From assembly GCA_035048495.1 (NCBI GenBank), contig CM068546.1, forward strand, positions 36,908,674 to 36,972,673: DNA of 64,000 nucleotides. The letters are read 5' to 3'. Shown here one piece after another: positions 13,511 to 24,957 of this stretch (within the stretch, counting starts at the first letter, position 1; each line of letters starts with the position of its first letter). The position numbers and the translations under genes were made by a program. Below the pieces are notes generated by a model, which was not told where the DNA came from, did not search any database, and was given only the letters and a program-made list of their open reading frames with translations. The stretch is from Euptelea pleiosperma (taxonomy: Eukaryota; Streptophyta; Magnoliopsida; Ranunculales; Eupteleaceae).

Positions 13511-13877
13511 GGGTTGGGCTCCAGTTACGGACCTAAAAAGACAGGCTCCCGTTACAGGACACAATATGAGCCACGTGGCACACTCTTAGAGGACTCTGAC
13601 TGTATGGATGTTTGTCCAATCCCTAGGTGGACCTACAAACCAAAAATCAACTTGATTAGTGATTTCTAACCGTTGGATCTTTGTACCTCAAATACTCCTC
13701 AAATTTCCCCGGTTGAGATCAACCCATGAAAATAAGTCCAATCCAACGCCTATAAATCACTAATCAGGCTGATTTTGGTTTGTAGGTCCACCTAGGGATT
13801 GGCCAAACATACATACGTCTCATATTGTGTCTTGTAAGGAAGCCTGTCATTCTACGGCGGTAACTCGAGCCTGAGCC
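13511..13877. mobile_element. Foldback element, G-box family (MULE-type), copy 1
   Basis: The ends are inverted copies (GGGTTGGGCTC on the left, GAGCCTGAGCC on the right), followed inward by matching arms containing ACACAATATGAG and ATGGATGTTTGTCCAATCCC or its complement. The flanks ATGTATAAA (13502-13510) and ATATATAAA (13878-13886) match at 8 of 9 positions, as expected for a Mutator-like insertion. There is no coding capacity. A CACGTG lies in the left arm at 13572-13577. Internal motifs CAAAAATCA and CTGATTTTGG are shared with the other copies. Confidence 0.85.
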
Positions 13878-14007
13878 ATATATAAATTGAAATTTTAGAA
13901 TGCAATGATTTTTGGTGAGCATGGTCTCTATGGTAAGGACTCATCTCGGGAGTCGTGTTCTCGCCGTGGTTTTCATGAATCCGGTGGTTGAACTTGCAAA
14001 AAGTGAA

Positions 14008-14085
14008 ACAAGTGAATGCCAGCTCAGCATTATCATCCACCATTGGATCTCATAATCCACGGCTGAGAACCGGTCCCCCGGACAA
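14008..14085. repeat. Short dispersed repeat shared with about 62.0 kb
   Basis: The blocks GTGAATGCCAGCT, AGCATTATCA, TTGGAT and AATCCACGGC recur in the same order at about 62,002-62,065 (GTGAATGCCAGCT, AGCACTATCA, TTGGATTCTC, AATCCACGGC). It is probably the edge of another foldback family, but its ends are not defined here. Confidence 0.5.
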
Positions 14086-14152
14086 GTCAGAGAAAGGGAG
14101 CCGGACCCTTAACAAAAAAAAGGAGGAAGAAAAGTTAGAGGCATGTTTTCTA

Positions 14153-14556
14153 GAGTAAAACTTGTGTCACAAGATGTTGTGACGGAACACGGTCACAGCA
14201 CTCAATACGAGCCACGTGGTATACTATTAGACGACAATGACTGCATGGATGTTTGGGCAGTCCCTCGGTGGACTGGTACACAAAAAATCAGCTTGATTAG
14301 TGATTTTTAACTGATTCTATTGAAGTTATTTTCATGGGTTGATTTTAACGGTAGAAATTTGAGCATTATTAAGCGTTATTTGGGTGCATAAATCCAAAGG
14401 TTGTAAATCACTAATCAGGCTGATTTTTGGTTTGTAGGTCCAGCGAGGGACTGGTCAAACATCCATACGGTCAAAGATCTCTGATAGTGTGCCACGTGGC
14501 TCGTATTGAGTGCTGTGACCGTGTTCCGTCACAACATCTTGTGACAAGTTTTACTC
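14153..14556. mobile_element. Foldback element, G-box family (MULE-type), copy 2, intact
   Basis: This is a 404-bp palindrome-like element beginning GAGTAAAACTTG and ending CAAGTTTTACTC. It is flanked by a perfect 9-bp duplication, TGTTTTCTA, at 14144-14152 and 14557-14565. The outer 60 or so bases of the arms are almost identical (for example CAAGATGTTGTGACGGAAC and GTGTTCCGTCACAACATC), which suggests recent insertion or arm homogenisation. CACGTG occurs in both arms (14213-14218 and 14493-14498). There is no ORF. The TIR type and 9-bp duplication indicate mobilisation by a Mutator-like transposase. Confidence 0.93.
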
Positions 14557-15235
14557 TGTTTTCTATGAATCCAGGGAGGTATTCTAATTATCGAATTAAC
14601 GAGGGAGGTAAGTCGAAAAAAGCCCTTTGTTAGTTTGTTATTAGGCTCCAACGGGACATAATGATTATTTCTCTCCATTCCTTGGGGCGACAAAACTCCA
14701 AACGCGTTTTCTAAATTTCGGGGAAACGCGTTTTTTTCCCAAACATGACAAAAATGTACTTGAAAAGCAAAGTTTCCTGCATGGAAATTGATGTCATGGC
14801 TCAAATTCTAAGTTAATAAAACACCAAACAAAGCTTAAGCCACTTGATCTGAGATGAAGACATCACACCTCTTTACGGCATCATAACTCTACATCCAACA
14901 GCTTGAATTTGAGGTGGTATTTTATTAGTCTTCTACCTTATGTGTTTGATGATTAATGTTTTTTTATTATGAAAAAAGGAGATAGACAAAAAGGATATTG
15001 TATTACCTGGCCGTCACCTCAACAAAAGTTTAAATTGTCAAATCCACAATCAAATTTATATCCATGTGTTTTATTTACAGGGGCCCACTCCCATCTAGCA
15101 AATCCACCGTGGAACTCGATTCAATGGGAATAGAATTTTGTTTGTATGGTGCAAAGATAAGTTCATAAATTGGACGGCTCTAATAGTCCAACCTGGTTCT
15201 TGTTTGTGTTCGGAAATAATTTTTTTGAAAAATCT

Positions 15236-15900
15236 CTTAAACGAAAAAAATTTAAATGTATTTACAAAATTAAAAAAAAAAAAATTCTGATGTTTACAAA
15301 AAAAAGTAACTAAACGCCCTTTAAAAGGTCGTCTCTCCTTGGCAAAAATTAAAGTTGAACAAAGTTGACAAACGCCATTTAAAAGGGTGTTTGCCCATAG
15401 AGAGTAAAACTTCTGTTACAATATTGAGCCACGCGGCACACTCTTATTGGACACTGACCGTATTGATGTTTTGTCAGTCCCTCGGTGGACTTGCAAGTCA
15501 AAAATCAGCTTGATTAGTAATTTACAACCTTTGGATCTTTGCACTCAAATTCCTGCAATTAAAATCAACCCATGGAAATAACTTCAATCCAACACTTATA
15601 AACCACTGATCATGTTTATTTTTGGTGTGTAGTTCCACCTAGTGATTGGCCAAAGATCCATACCATCAGCATCCACTAAGAGTATGCCACGTGGCTCAAT
15701 ATTGTGCCAGAAGTTTTACTCCTTTTGGGCAAACGCCCTTTTAAAGAGCATTTATCAGCCTTTTCAACTTTAACGTCAGCCTTTTTCAGCTTTGATTTTG
15801 TCAAGGAGAGACGCCCTTTCAAAGGGTGTTTAATTAGTTACTTTTTTGTAAATATTAGGGAGTTATTTATTTATTTATTTATTATTTTTAATATTTAGGC
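15236..15900. mobile_element. Outer foldback element surrounding a G-box foldback copy
   Basis: The sequences on either side of the inner element are inverted copies of each other. The left side has AAAAAGTAACTAAACGCCC, GTCTCTCCTTGGCAAAA, AAAGTTGA and GTGTTTGCCC. The right side has the complements GGGCAAACGCCC, TCAACTTTAACG, TTGTCAAGGAGAGACGCCC and TTAGTTACTTTTTTG. Outer limits are approximate because the ends fade into A/T-rich sequence. Confidence 0.7.
15402..15721. mobile_element. Foldback element, G-box family, copy 3
   Basis: It starts GAGTAAAACTTCTG and ends CAGAAGTTTTACTC, the family termini, with arms carrying ATTGAGCCACG and its complement. CACGTG is present in the right arm at 15688-15693; the left arm has mutated to CACGCG. 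It lies exactly at the centre of a larger palindrome. I cannot find a 9-bp duplication because the flanks are themselves an inverted repeat. Confidence 0.8.
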
Positions 15901-17157
15901 CTATATGGTGACCACATACAATTTTTCTAAGATGGGGTTCACAATTCAAAATGTGTTTCTTTCAATTTGTGTGGGTCCCACATATTAAAGCAAGTCAAAT
16001 ATGGGTTAGGCGAGTGTTGGACCCACATATTAGATCACAGGATCCAACTTGATAAACTTCCAATGGACACCTCACAACCACAATAATCACAAGTCAACCG
16101 GTTGACCAACTTGGTTGAACAAGATCATTTGGCCCGGTGCTTAAATCCAGTCGATGATCGAGCTGGGTTTAATGCCGACAACAAAAATCCAACTTATGTG
16201 ATTAGAGATTCTAAAATTAAGCTCAATGCGAAAATTAATTTCTTCTAGTAAGTGTTGAGGATTTTATAAAGGAGTTTTAGTTCATGTCCATCTCTATGGT
16301 GTTGTAGTACTACCTAAATCTACTTGTTAAGAGTAATTCTATGATTCTTAATGCTTTCTATAGGTAGTTATTCTAGTAGTTGTAGATATGCAAAGCTATC
16401 TTGATAGAAGCAACTATAAGAATGTTACGGTGAAGCCGCTTTCTATAAGAAATTAAGTTGATTCTCTAGATCATCCATAAAAATTTAGGAAAGTTCATGG
16501 CCAAAACGGGCGTTACTATAAAAACTCGACAGTGTTTTGAAAGTGTGTATAGTATATTGACTCAGTTGACACAATAAAATTAGACAATTTACCGTGTAAA
16601 CCTAATGACTTGTATAATGTAAAAGTTCATACAAAAGGTACCATTGATATAAGACATATCTAATTTTACCCCTAATTTTATTTCAAAACTTAATGTGAAG
16701 GATTATTGTTATATTTTTCTGTTTTGAATGAAAATTTTGGAGTGGATCCATCTAACTTTTGGTTACTTAAAATTTTTTTACTTAAATTTTTTCGTGGATT
16801 AAATATAAACTAAACACGCATGTTTTCTTCTGTTAATTTCTAATTTATACACTTGTTTAGGGAGTAGCTTAACTTTCCTACTCTTTACTCATAAGAGTTT
16901 AAGCATTATTTTTATTACCATTTTTTTTTCTATTTTTATAACCATAGTTCACGCGATTTGATTTAGGGGCCTAAAACATGTGGAGCTATTGGAATTTTAT
17001 TTTTGTGTTCACTAATTTATGTGAAATAGATAGAAAGAAGCTCCTAACCATTATTGAGAAGAGTAGAAATAGGCTTGATGATTTGGAGAATGTCGATTAC
17101 CTTATTCTAACCCTATATTTTATTGTTTTCTCTGCAGTATTACCTTCTATTTGAAAG
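15901..17157. other. AT-rich interval without recognised genes
   Basis: No coding segment or clear repeat end is visible. The part just before 17158 may be the old promoter of the receptor-kinase pseudogene that follows. Confidence 0.4.
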
Positions 17158-17364
17158 ATGGGCGCTAAACATCTCTTACTCTATATATTGATAATCCTCA
17201 TAGCATCGTACATATGGGGCGAGACTGATCATCAAGATGGTAATTGGACCATATTTAATTATCATATATAATATTTTTCTTTATTTTAGTTTCTTTGTTA
17301 ATCTAAGGTTTTATCATTATATTTCTTAGTTATATAATTAGTAATTACTAGGGGGTCGCCACAT

Positions 17365-17530
17365 GCGTTGTACGTGCACCTTACACTCTTAGAGAATACT
17401 GACTATATTGATGGTTGGTCCATCCCTAAGTGGACCAACATACGAAAATTCATCCTGATTAGTAATTTCTATCCATTGGATTATAGTCTTTTTCATGGTT
17501 TGTTTTTATTAGTAGATTTTGAGCATATCT
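17365..17530. mobile_element. Foldback element, G-box family, partial copy
   Basis: This is the left half of a family member: ACACTCTTAGAGAATACTGAC, then ATTCATCCTGATTAGTAATTT and TTTTTCATGG. The right arm is missing. It sits in the first intron of the receptor-kinase pseudogene. Confidence 0.6.
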
Positions 17531-17654
17531 GGCCAATGAAAAAATGACACCAACATGCAAGTCCATGGACCTTAGATCATTACTCTTTTATAATGGGGCA
17601 TATACGAAAGGGATATTTAATTATTATTATTATCATTATTTGCAAACATTGAGT

Positions 17655-17990
17655 TTTGACACCATTGATGATGGACCATATTATGAGCCACGTAGCACAC
17701 TCTTAGAGACTACTGACCGTGTAGATGTTTCGCCAATCCCTAGTTAGACGTACATACCAAAATTCATCCTGATTAGTAATTTATATCTATTGGATTAGAG
17801 TCATTTTCAAGGCTTAATTTTTAACAATAGATTTCTAGCATTATTTGGGTTGCTCAGATTCAAAGGTTAGAAATCACTAATCATGCATATTTTTGTGATG
17901 GAAGTCCATCTAGGGATGGGCCAAACATCCATACTGTCAGTAGCCTCTAATAGTGTGCCATGTGGCTCAAATCGTAGGTTTGTCATCAAC
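17655..17990. mobile_element. Foldback element, G-box family, copy 5
   Basis: The left arm is GACCATATTATGAGCCACG then ACTGACCGTGTAGATG. The right arm is CATCCATACTGTCAGTAG then GTGCCATGTGGCTCAAAT. The arms continue outward as TTGATGATGG and TCATCAACATT. In this copy both G-boxes are mutated (CACGTA and CATGTG). It also lies in the pseudogene's first intron. Confidence 0.75.
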
Positions 17991-20349
17991 ATTACCACCA
18001 TCAATATTTTCTGGGGACAGAGTTTAGGTGCCATGTCCGAGTTCAATGTTGAAATGTTAAAATGTTTAATGACCAAAACACCCTATAAAGCAAAACATTT
18101 CAACAAGTGAAAGAAGCAATTAATGTTTATGAATGAGGAATTTGAGGGTCATATTAGGAATAAGATTTTTTTGATTTTTTTTAATAAGACCAAAGAGCGC
18201 ATGTTAAGTAATAAATTAAAGAAAAGAAAACAAGCAAAATTGATGACATTTTTGGGATATTGGGACATGCATTTTGGCGGAATGCAAGAAGGGCCTTCGC
18301 TCTTTAATAAGTGGAATAAATATGCTATAAGGAGAAACATTTGGTAATACCTAGTTTATATTTAAGAAATTGCTACCCTTGTAATTTTGGTTGTTAAAAG
18401 GCTTTGAGTTGACAGAATATACACCCATATACCCTTACTATTAAAAGTTTGGTAGTATTTGCACTACCAATGTGTCTCTGTATTTGATTAGAGAAAATTG
18501 ATATGTACTAATCTATTGGATACTAACTTTTACTTTCTTATCCAGCATTAAGTCTATATAGGATATTCGATGCAATGAATAATACCATTCAACTTGGAGG
18601 TTGGAATGAAGGGGGTGATCCTTTGTAAAGAAAACTAGCTAGGCATAACATGCTTTGAGAGCGCGGTGATTAGAATGTAAGTTGCATGTCCAATATATAA
18701 GTATTTTTCATCTTACTGAATCATGATGCTCAAATTCTATTTCTCATTCAATATCTCAAAACAGAAAAATTTCGGGCATGGGCCTCCAAATGACCACCAA
18801 TTTTGAATTTAGGATATTTGAAAGCTTCATATATCTGTAAGTATAACCTATATAGAAAATGTGCATTTAAGAATTATTGATATATATTTTTATACATATT
18901 TCTAGATTCCTTTTATAGGGATATGTCTTTGAATTCTAAGTGGCACTTTTCCAGTGTTATCCAATACTTTGACGAGGATGTAAGATTATTTATTATTTAT
19001 ATTTTATTAAATAACATATTTTTCCTTCAAATATGAAAATTAAGTCAAATTAATATTGTATTTTTACCAATGCAAAAATTTTGAGTTCAACAATTTTACT
19101 GAAACATTTTCCATTGCATTGAGGACTCTAACAGAATTACAGTACTTGTAGGTTTCTTTTTTGTTAGAATTTAATTATTTATATCTTTTGATTTGTGAAG
19201 TTAGTTGCTAATTTTATTTAATTAATAAAATTTTCTGTTACATCAATGTAAGCCACAACATTCTCTCCGGTCCCATCTGAAAGTATTGTAAGAGTCCCAA
19301 ATCATATATTTCTTTTAAAACTCTATAAAATTAATACTTTGAAATTTTGATTATAAGGTGAAAAAATTAAACATTCAGGTATTCAAAAACATAATTATAC
19401 AAGAGCATGCATTTAGGAATTTAATTTGTTACACTTGTGAAATGAATTCCTCTAAATTATTTTTTATTCTTTTTATTGCTTTGAAAATGGTTTACTTATT
19501 GTTTAATTCCCTAGCTCTTTTATCGTTTCTTATTAAACTTCAAGGTGTAGGGATTTGTCATATAATAAATTGAGTGGATCATTGCCTAAGTCAATCAAAT
19601 TTTTAAAAATTTAAAACAATTGTAAGCACATCTCTTTGATTAATTTACTATACATTTGTCTATTTTTTTTTCTTAATATCAGTATGGGTGTTGTTTACAA
19701 ATTTTTACAACAGAATAAATTTAGTGGTGCTATTGAATCTTTGTCTGAGCTCCCACTCCAATATTTATAGATTTTAAAAAAAAATATTGTTTATTTTTAT
19801 TCTATTTTTTGATTAGTGTTATATTTTTGTTGTAATGATTAGGGATATAAGAGATAACCACTGCAATGGAACTATTTCCGACATTAAACATTCCCAATTT
19901 ATAGTAATTAAGATCTTTCAATTATATTTATAATTATTTATGAATATTAATCCCTTCATTTAGATCTTTATCACAATATTTTTTCTATTTATCGTATTTA
20001 TTATTATCAGGATTGGAGGTAACCAGTTCGAGAAAAAGAAACTAGCTAGGGATGGTGATGTTGGTAGAAATAATTGTTGTGGTGGCGATTTTAATTCTAT
20101 TTGGATTGGTTGCCTTGGTTAGATATGGAAAAAGGCTAAATGACAGCAATTTCATCAGTGGTATGATTATCTTCTCAATTTCTATTTTTTTCTTAATATC
20201 AGACAAACAACACGAGAATATAAATGCAACAATTTATCCTAAATATTCCTCTTCTTTCACTCTTCTTTCTGATTTGTTAGGAATGCAACAATTTGTAAGT
20301 CAACAACATTGAAGTGGGAAGTGTAGGAAGCACGAGGATACAGTTTAAG

Positions 20350-21110
20350 GAACGATAAGAGGACAAGTGCTTGTGGCTTGAGAAGATAAACATACCATTA
20401 AAAAGTACTTTAAAAGATTTTTCAAAATATTTGTCATATATTTTTGGTCTAAAATGAGCATTTTATTAATGAATGATCAAAATCCTAAATGTGTGCTCTT
20501 GATCTGAGTAGATGCACAAATGTTCATACATCATGACATACCTTTGATGATATTACTCAAGCTTATCCATCTACCGCTTCAAGTCTTTTGTTTTCCTATT
20601 TTGTTAACACATTTTTTGTTTATTTTTCATACTTAAATTTATTATAACTTTTAACATTTTAGATTATCAAATTTTTTCTTAACAAATTAAAAAATTCCTT
20701 AAGATATCCATATATGACAAACTCCATTTTACTCTTTTACCCTTAAGTGACCAAATTGCCTAACCTTTATTCTCAAATTACCCTAACTCTTACTTTTCAC
20801 CTATAAATACCCACTCCCTTCAAAAGAAGAAATCCATCACTTCAAATCATCTTTTTAGGCCTAGAGAAACTTTTAAAAAAGAATTTTTAACTTCATAAAA
20901 CCTTTTAAAAGAAAAAGAAAACCAAATATGAAGAAGAAGAAAGATCAAGGTATAATGTAACTATATGAAAAGGCTAAGCCACCTTACTCTTTTTTCTTAT
21001 TTTGTTAGATTTATTTTTTTATCTAATTTTTTATTATTTATTTTTAGTTTGTTTTCTTATTTTATCTTGATGTTAATTTTTCCTTTGATGTTGATCAATA
21101 ATTTCTACAT
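20350..21110. other. AT-rich interval with a promoter-like stretch
   Basis: A TATA-like CCTATAAATACCC at about 20800 is followed about 35 bp later by a leader-like stretch, and later by an ATG-AAG-rich segment at about 20929. I cannot connect this to any coding exon. It could be a solo retroelement LTR or the head of a lost gene. Confidence 0.35.
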
Positions 21111-21224
21111 GATGGATTGAAGTTATTTTCATGGGTTGATTTTTAACCGTAGGGATTTGAGCATTATTGAGCGTTATTTTGGTGCAAAGATCAAAAGGTT
21201 CTAAATCCTTAATAGGGCTGATTT
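21110..21224. mobile_element. Left fragment of a G-box-family foldback split by a CACTA element
   Basis: The family's internal blocks TTATTTTCATGGGTTGATTT, TTGAGCATTATTGAG and AATAGGGCTGATTT run up to the CACTA left end. The continuation of the same element resumes at 25345. Confidence 0.8.
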
Positions 21225-21529
21225 CACTACAAGAAATTTGGTTTATAGCGACGGACTTTTAGCGACGGCCAGGAAAAACCGTCTCTAAATAAGAATATAG
21301 CGACGGTAAAATGTCCAACCGTCGGTACATGGATTTGGCGCCAAAAAATACATTATATATAGCGACGACCAAATATAATCCGTCGCTAAAACTATATATA
21401 GAGACGGCCAGATGCTAACCCTCGTTATAAGGCACATTTACCGACGATTTTTGGCCGTCGCTATATACAGTTTTAGCGATGGTCAACATCAGGCCGTCGC
21501 TATAAGTCGGGTTATAAAAAAAAAAAAAT

Positions 21530-21740
21530 TTGGGTTTTCGCATCCGCGCGAAAACCCCTCCTCTTCTTGCTGTGTGCGAAACCCCCTTCACCGCCCTCTC
21601 CTCCTCCCTTCACCCCTTTGCCCTCTCCACCGGAGTGCTTCGAACGTTGTGTGCGAAACTCCCTTCACCGCTCGTCCATTGTTTGTTTGTTGCCGTCGCC
21701 ACCCTCTGTTCATCTTCCGCCGTTCGTCGAAGCTGCAGGT
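21530..21740 (+). other. Exon-like GC-rich segment inside the CACTA element
   Basis: Base composition changes sharply here. Two similar sub-blocks (TGTGTGCGAAAC, CCCTTCACCG, at about 21571 and 21648) occur in a C-rich stretch that ends GCTGCAG followed by GTATGTTA, a good splice donor. It may be the untranslated first exon of the element's lost transposase gene, or a captured host fragment. No product is recognised. Confidence 0.45.
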
Positions 21741-22479
21741 ATGTTATGGTTTTTTATTTTTTTCGTATCTCTCCTCCCCCATATGGCCGAATGGTTGTTT
21801 TTACCACTCCTTAGTGGATATATATAGCAAAAATCACCCTGATTCATAATCTCTAACCCTTTTTAGTTTTGAAACCCTCTTTTATGGTTTAGGGATAAAA
21901 CTCTTGAAAACAACTACAATCAAATGCTTAGAAATCTCTAATCAAGCTAATATTTGGTCTGTTTTCCTCAAATTTTTGGTCTGTAATCTAATTTGTGGTC
22001 TGTAAGTCTACCTTCCCGAAATTTTAAACCCTCCGATCAAGCTGATTAGTGATTTCTGAGCGTTGGATTGGAGTCGTTTCCATGGGCATAGTTCGTGGTA
22101 ATTGCCTTAAGGGTTGGGCTCCGTTAACAGATATAAAATGACAGGGACACAATATAAGCCATGTGGCACACTGTTACAGGACTCAGACCATACGGATGTT
22201 TGTCCTATCCCATGCGTTGATTGGAGTCATTTTCATGCATTGATTTTAACATGAGAATTTGAGTAATAATTGGGGTTCAAGATCGAAAGGTTTGAAACCA
22301 CTAATCAGGCAGACTTTTGGTTTGTAGGTCCACCTAGGGATTGGCCAAACATCCATACGGTCAGCATCCTCCAAAAAAGTGACATGTGGACTACTTATCA
22401 ACCAATCATATGCTGATTTTAGCCGTGGGATATTGAGCATTATTTGGGGAACAATATCCAAAGGTGTAAATAGTCCAAA

Positions 22480-22680
22480 GAGTCAAAACCAAAAAAGCTG
22501 CCATATGCTAAATTATAGCATATGCCATATCCTATGCCAAATATAGCGCAGGATATAACATATGATATAATTTAGCATTGAGATAGCACAGCGTTGGAGC
22601 ACCTATTTTTGACCCACCGTGCTAAATTTTAGGATAGCACGGTGGAATAGCATAGCGTTGGAGATGCTCTTACAAACCAC
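22480..22680. mobile_element. Small foldback-like insertion inside the compound element
   Basis: Inverted and direct copies of GCATATGCCATATCC-like and GATAGCACGGTGG-like segments end in GGAGATGCTCTTA, a terminus seen in many plant MITEs. Exact limits and target duplication are not clear. Confidence 0.45.
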
Positions 22681-22990
22681 AATCAGCCTGATTAACAATT
22701 TATAAGTGTTGCATCTTTGTACCTCAAATACTGCTCAAATTCCCACGGTTGAGATCAGCCCATGAAAATAAGTCCAATCCCATGGTGGACTTACAAACCA
22801 CAAATCAGCCTGATTAGTTAGTTATAAGTATTGCATCTGTGCACCTCAAATTCCCACAATTGAGATCAGCCCAGGAAAATAAGTCCAATCCCATGGTGGA
22901 CTTACAAACCACAAATCAGCCCGATTAGTGATTTAATAAGTATTGCATCTTTGTACCTCAAATACTGCTCAAATTCCCACAGTTGAGATC
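22669..22990. repeat. About 105-bp unit in three tandem copies
   Basis: The landmarks CACAATCAGCCTGATTA or CACAAATCAGC, then AGTATTGCATC (AGTGTTGCATC in the first), then CTCAAATTCCCAC, then GAGATCAGCCCA and AAATAAGTCCAATCC recur three times in order, at about 22678, 22798 and 22911. The unit is the inner half of the foldback family, so the array arose by local duplication inside one element. Confidence 0.8.
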
Positions 22991-23911
22991 AGCCCATGAA
23001 AGTAAGTCCAATCCGAAGCCTATAAATCACTAATCAGGCTGATTTTTGGTTTGTAGGTCCACCATGGGATAGGACAAACATCCATATGGTCCGAGTCCTG
23101 TAACAGTGTGCCACGTGGCTTATATTGTGTCCCTGTCATTTTATCTGTCATTTTAGATCTGTCAACGAAGCTCGACCCATGCCTTAAATGGCTGACTGAT
23201 TGCACCTGAGAACACATTTTTGAAACCCATTTTGGTGTACCCATATAGAAGATGAATCAATGGCTGATTTTTGGTGAATCAATGGTTGATTTTAGTGGAT
23301 ACTAACCGTAAGGATGTGTGATAGTCAAGTAAAGCTCAACACTATTTATCAGCGCCTTTTTCAAGGAAGCTTGCATGTTCACAAGTATTTACAAAATATT
23401 GAAATCCATGATTAATAACAAAGAACTGCTTGCATTAAGGTTCATCATTATGGAATACAAAATAAGGATAAGTTTGTACTCACGTTTCTATTCTTGCGTA
23501 TCTTGTGTATCTTTTTAGATTCATCATTAGCTTATTTATTTTATATTTCTTTTATTCTCGTGTATCTTATTTATTTTCATCATTGGGTTTTATTCTCCTA
23601 TTCTCATGTGTCTTTCCATATGTTTATTTTTATTTGATAAGTATGTGTCTTTCCATATGTTTATTTTTATTTGATAAGTATGTGTCTTTCCATATTCATC
23701 GTTAACCTAATGAAATAGATTTTGTAATATATATATGTTAGTAGAAATACTTCATTATCAGACAAAGTAATTAATTCCAAATCAAGTGTTTCTCTCATAT
23801 TTGATTTATATAGCACATATTTTTCTCTAGATATTAGATTAGATTTTTGTCATTATTTATACTTGTTCTTAGTTAGTAATTATTAATTTATCTTAAGTTT
23901 ATGTTGTCTTT

Positions 23912-24618
23912 AGGCATTTATAAGTTTTAAGTTAAGTCAAATTTAAGACTCCGATGCTCAAATCGGGCAAACGAGGTCCGAATCTCTTAAAACCTGTTAC
24001 AACACTTCTATTGTGTTGAAACAAATATGTTGGAAGAGACGGGGTAAAAAATAGATGTCCGGTTAGAAATCTGTAGTCAGTTATAGGTTTTAGCATTTAC
24101 AAGTTTTAAGTTAAGTCAAATTTAGGATCTCGACGTCCAAATCGGGCAAACGCGGTCTGAATCTCCCAAAATTTGTTACAATATTTTTATTATGTTGAAA
24201 CAAATATGTTGGAAGACACAGGGTAAAAAATAGATGTCCGGTTAGGAATCTGTAGTCAATTATAGGTTTAGGTATTTACAAGTTTTAAGTTAAGTCAAAT
24301 TTAGGACTCCGACGTTCAAATCAGGCAAACGAGGTCCGAATCTCCCGAAACCTGTTACAATATTTCTATTGTGTTGAAACAAATATGCTGGAAGAAACGG
24401 GATAAAAAACAGATGTCCGATTAAAAATCTGTAGTCAGTTATAGGTTTAAGCATTTACAAGTTTTAAGTTAAATTAAATTTAGGACATCGACGTTCAAAT
24501 CGGGCAAACGCAGTCCAAATCTTTCGAAATTTGTTACAACACTAATATTGTGTTGAAACAAATATGCTGGAAGAGACGGGCTAAAAACATATGTCCGGTT
24601 AGGAATTTGTAGTCAGTA
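23912..24618. repeat. Tandem array, four copies of a 178-180-bp unit, inside the CACTA element
   Basis: Units start at 23912, 24092, 24270 and 24450; the last is slightly truncated. Each contains ACAAGTTTTAAGTTAAGTC (or one change from it), AATCGGGCAAACG, TATTGTGTTGAAACAAATATG and AGATGTCCGGTTAGGAAT-like blocks. Copies differ by scattered substitutions. Such internal arrays are common in CACTA elements. No coding potential is seen. Confidence 0.93.
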
Positions 24619-24957
24619 AGACATTTCAAGATTTTTAAGTTTAACTTTAATTCTTTATTTCGTTTACACTGAATCGTAACATTTTATATATTAATTATTG
24701 TACTTTTATTTGTTTTACAGGGCCTAGATGCTGATTGATCGTGTCTTCTACTCTTCCAGATTGATTTTTCAAACTTTTATAACATTGTTAAATTTGAAAC
24801 AGTCAATATTATAGAAATTTAATTATTTAAGATATTAAATTTTTTATTTTCTTTACATTTTGATTTGCTTAAATGGACATGGAATAGGAAAATGCGGTAT
24901 TATATACATTATAGGTACAGGTACAACAAATTATGCAAAAAATTAAAAAAAAAATTT

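Larger units (their letters stand above)
17158..20340 (+). pseudogene. Decayed LRR receptor kinase of STRUBBELIG (SRF) type, kinase missing
   Basis: Exon-like pieces occur in the order expected of the STRUBBELIG-receptor family. 17158-17240 is a signal-peptide exon (MGAKHLLLYILIILIASY, then TDHQD) ending at a GT donor. 18545-18628 gives ALSLYRIFDAMNN and QLGGWNEGGDP, the family's N-terminal LRR cap, then a stop. 19083-19150 gives NFEFNNFTETFS and LTELQYL. 19553-19610 gives DLSYNKLSGSLPKSIKFL. 19704-19770 gives QQNKFSGAIESLSELPLQYL. 19845-19910 gives RDNHCNGTISDIKHSQF. 20073-20130 encodes a transmembrane helix (EIIVVVAILILFGLVALVRY) followed by basic residues. Stops and frame changes interrupt it, introns carry foldback insertions (17.36-17.99 kb), and no protein kinase domain follows. 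The family assignment comes from motif order, not from a search. Confidence 0.75.
22111..23178. mobile_element. Compound G-box-family foldback with internal triplication
   Basis: It starts GGGTTGGGCTCCGTTAAC and ends CAACGAAGCTCGACCC. Flanks TTGCCTTAA (22102-22110) and ATGCCTTAA (23179-23187) agree at 8 of 9 positions. The arms share GACACAATATAAGCC, ACTGTTACAGGACTC and CGGATGTTTGTCC or their complements. Between them sit a second family fragment (to about 22400), another small element (about 22480-22680), and three successive copies of a unit containing AAACCACAAATCAGC and GAGATCAGCCCA. The right arm retains CACGTG at 23112-23117. Confidence 0.85.

Noticed and set aside
21412..21849. 145-codon plus-strand frame and overlapping frames
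   Set aside because: It starts in the CACTA subterminal repeats, and three frames of the same C-rich stretch are open at once. It may be an untranslated exon but not a protein gene.
23912..24618. Regular array suggestive of CRISPR
   Set aside because: Units are 178-180 bp without unique spacers, inside a plant CACTA transposon; it is a simple tandem repeat.
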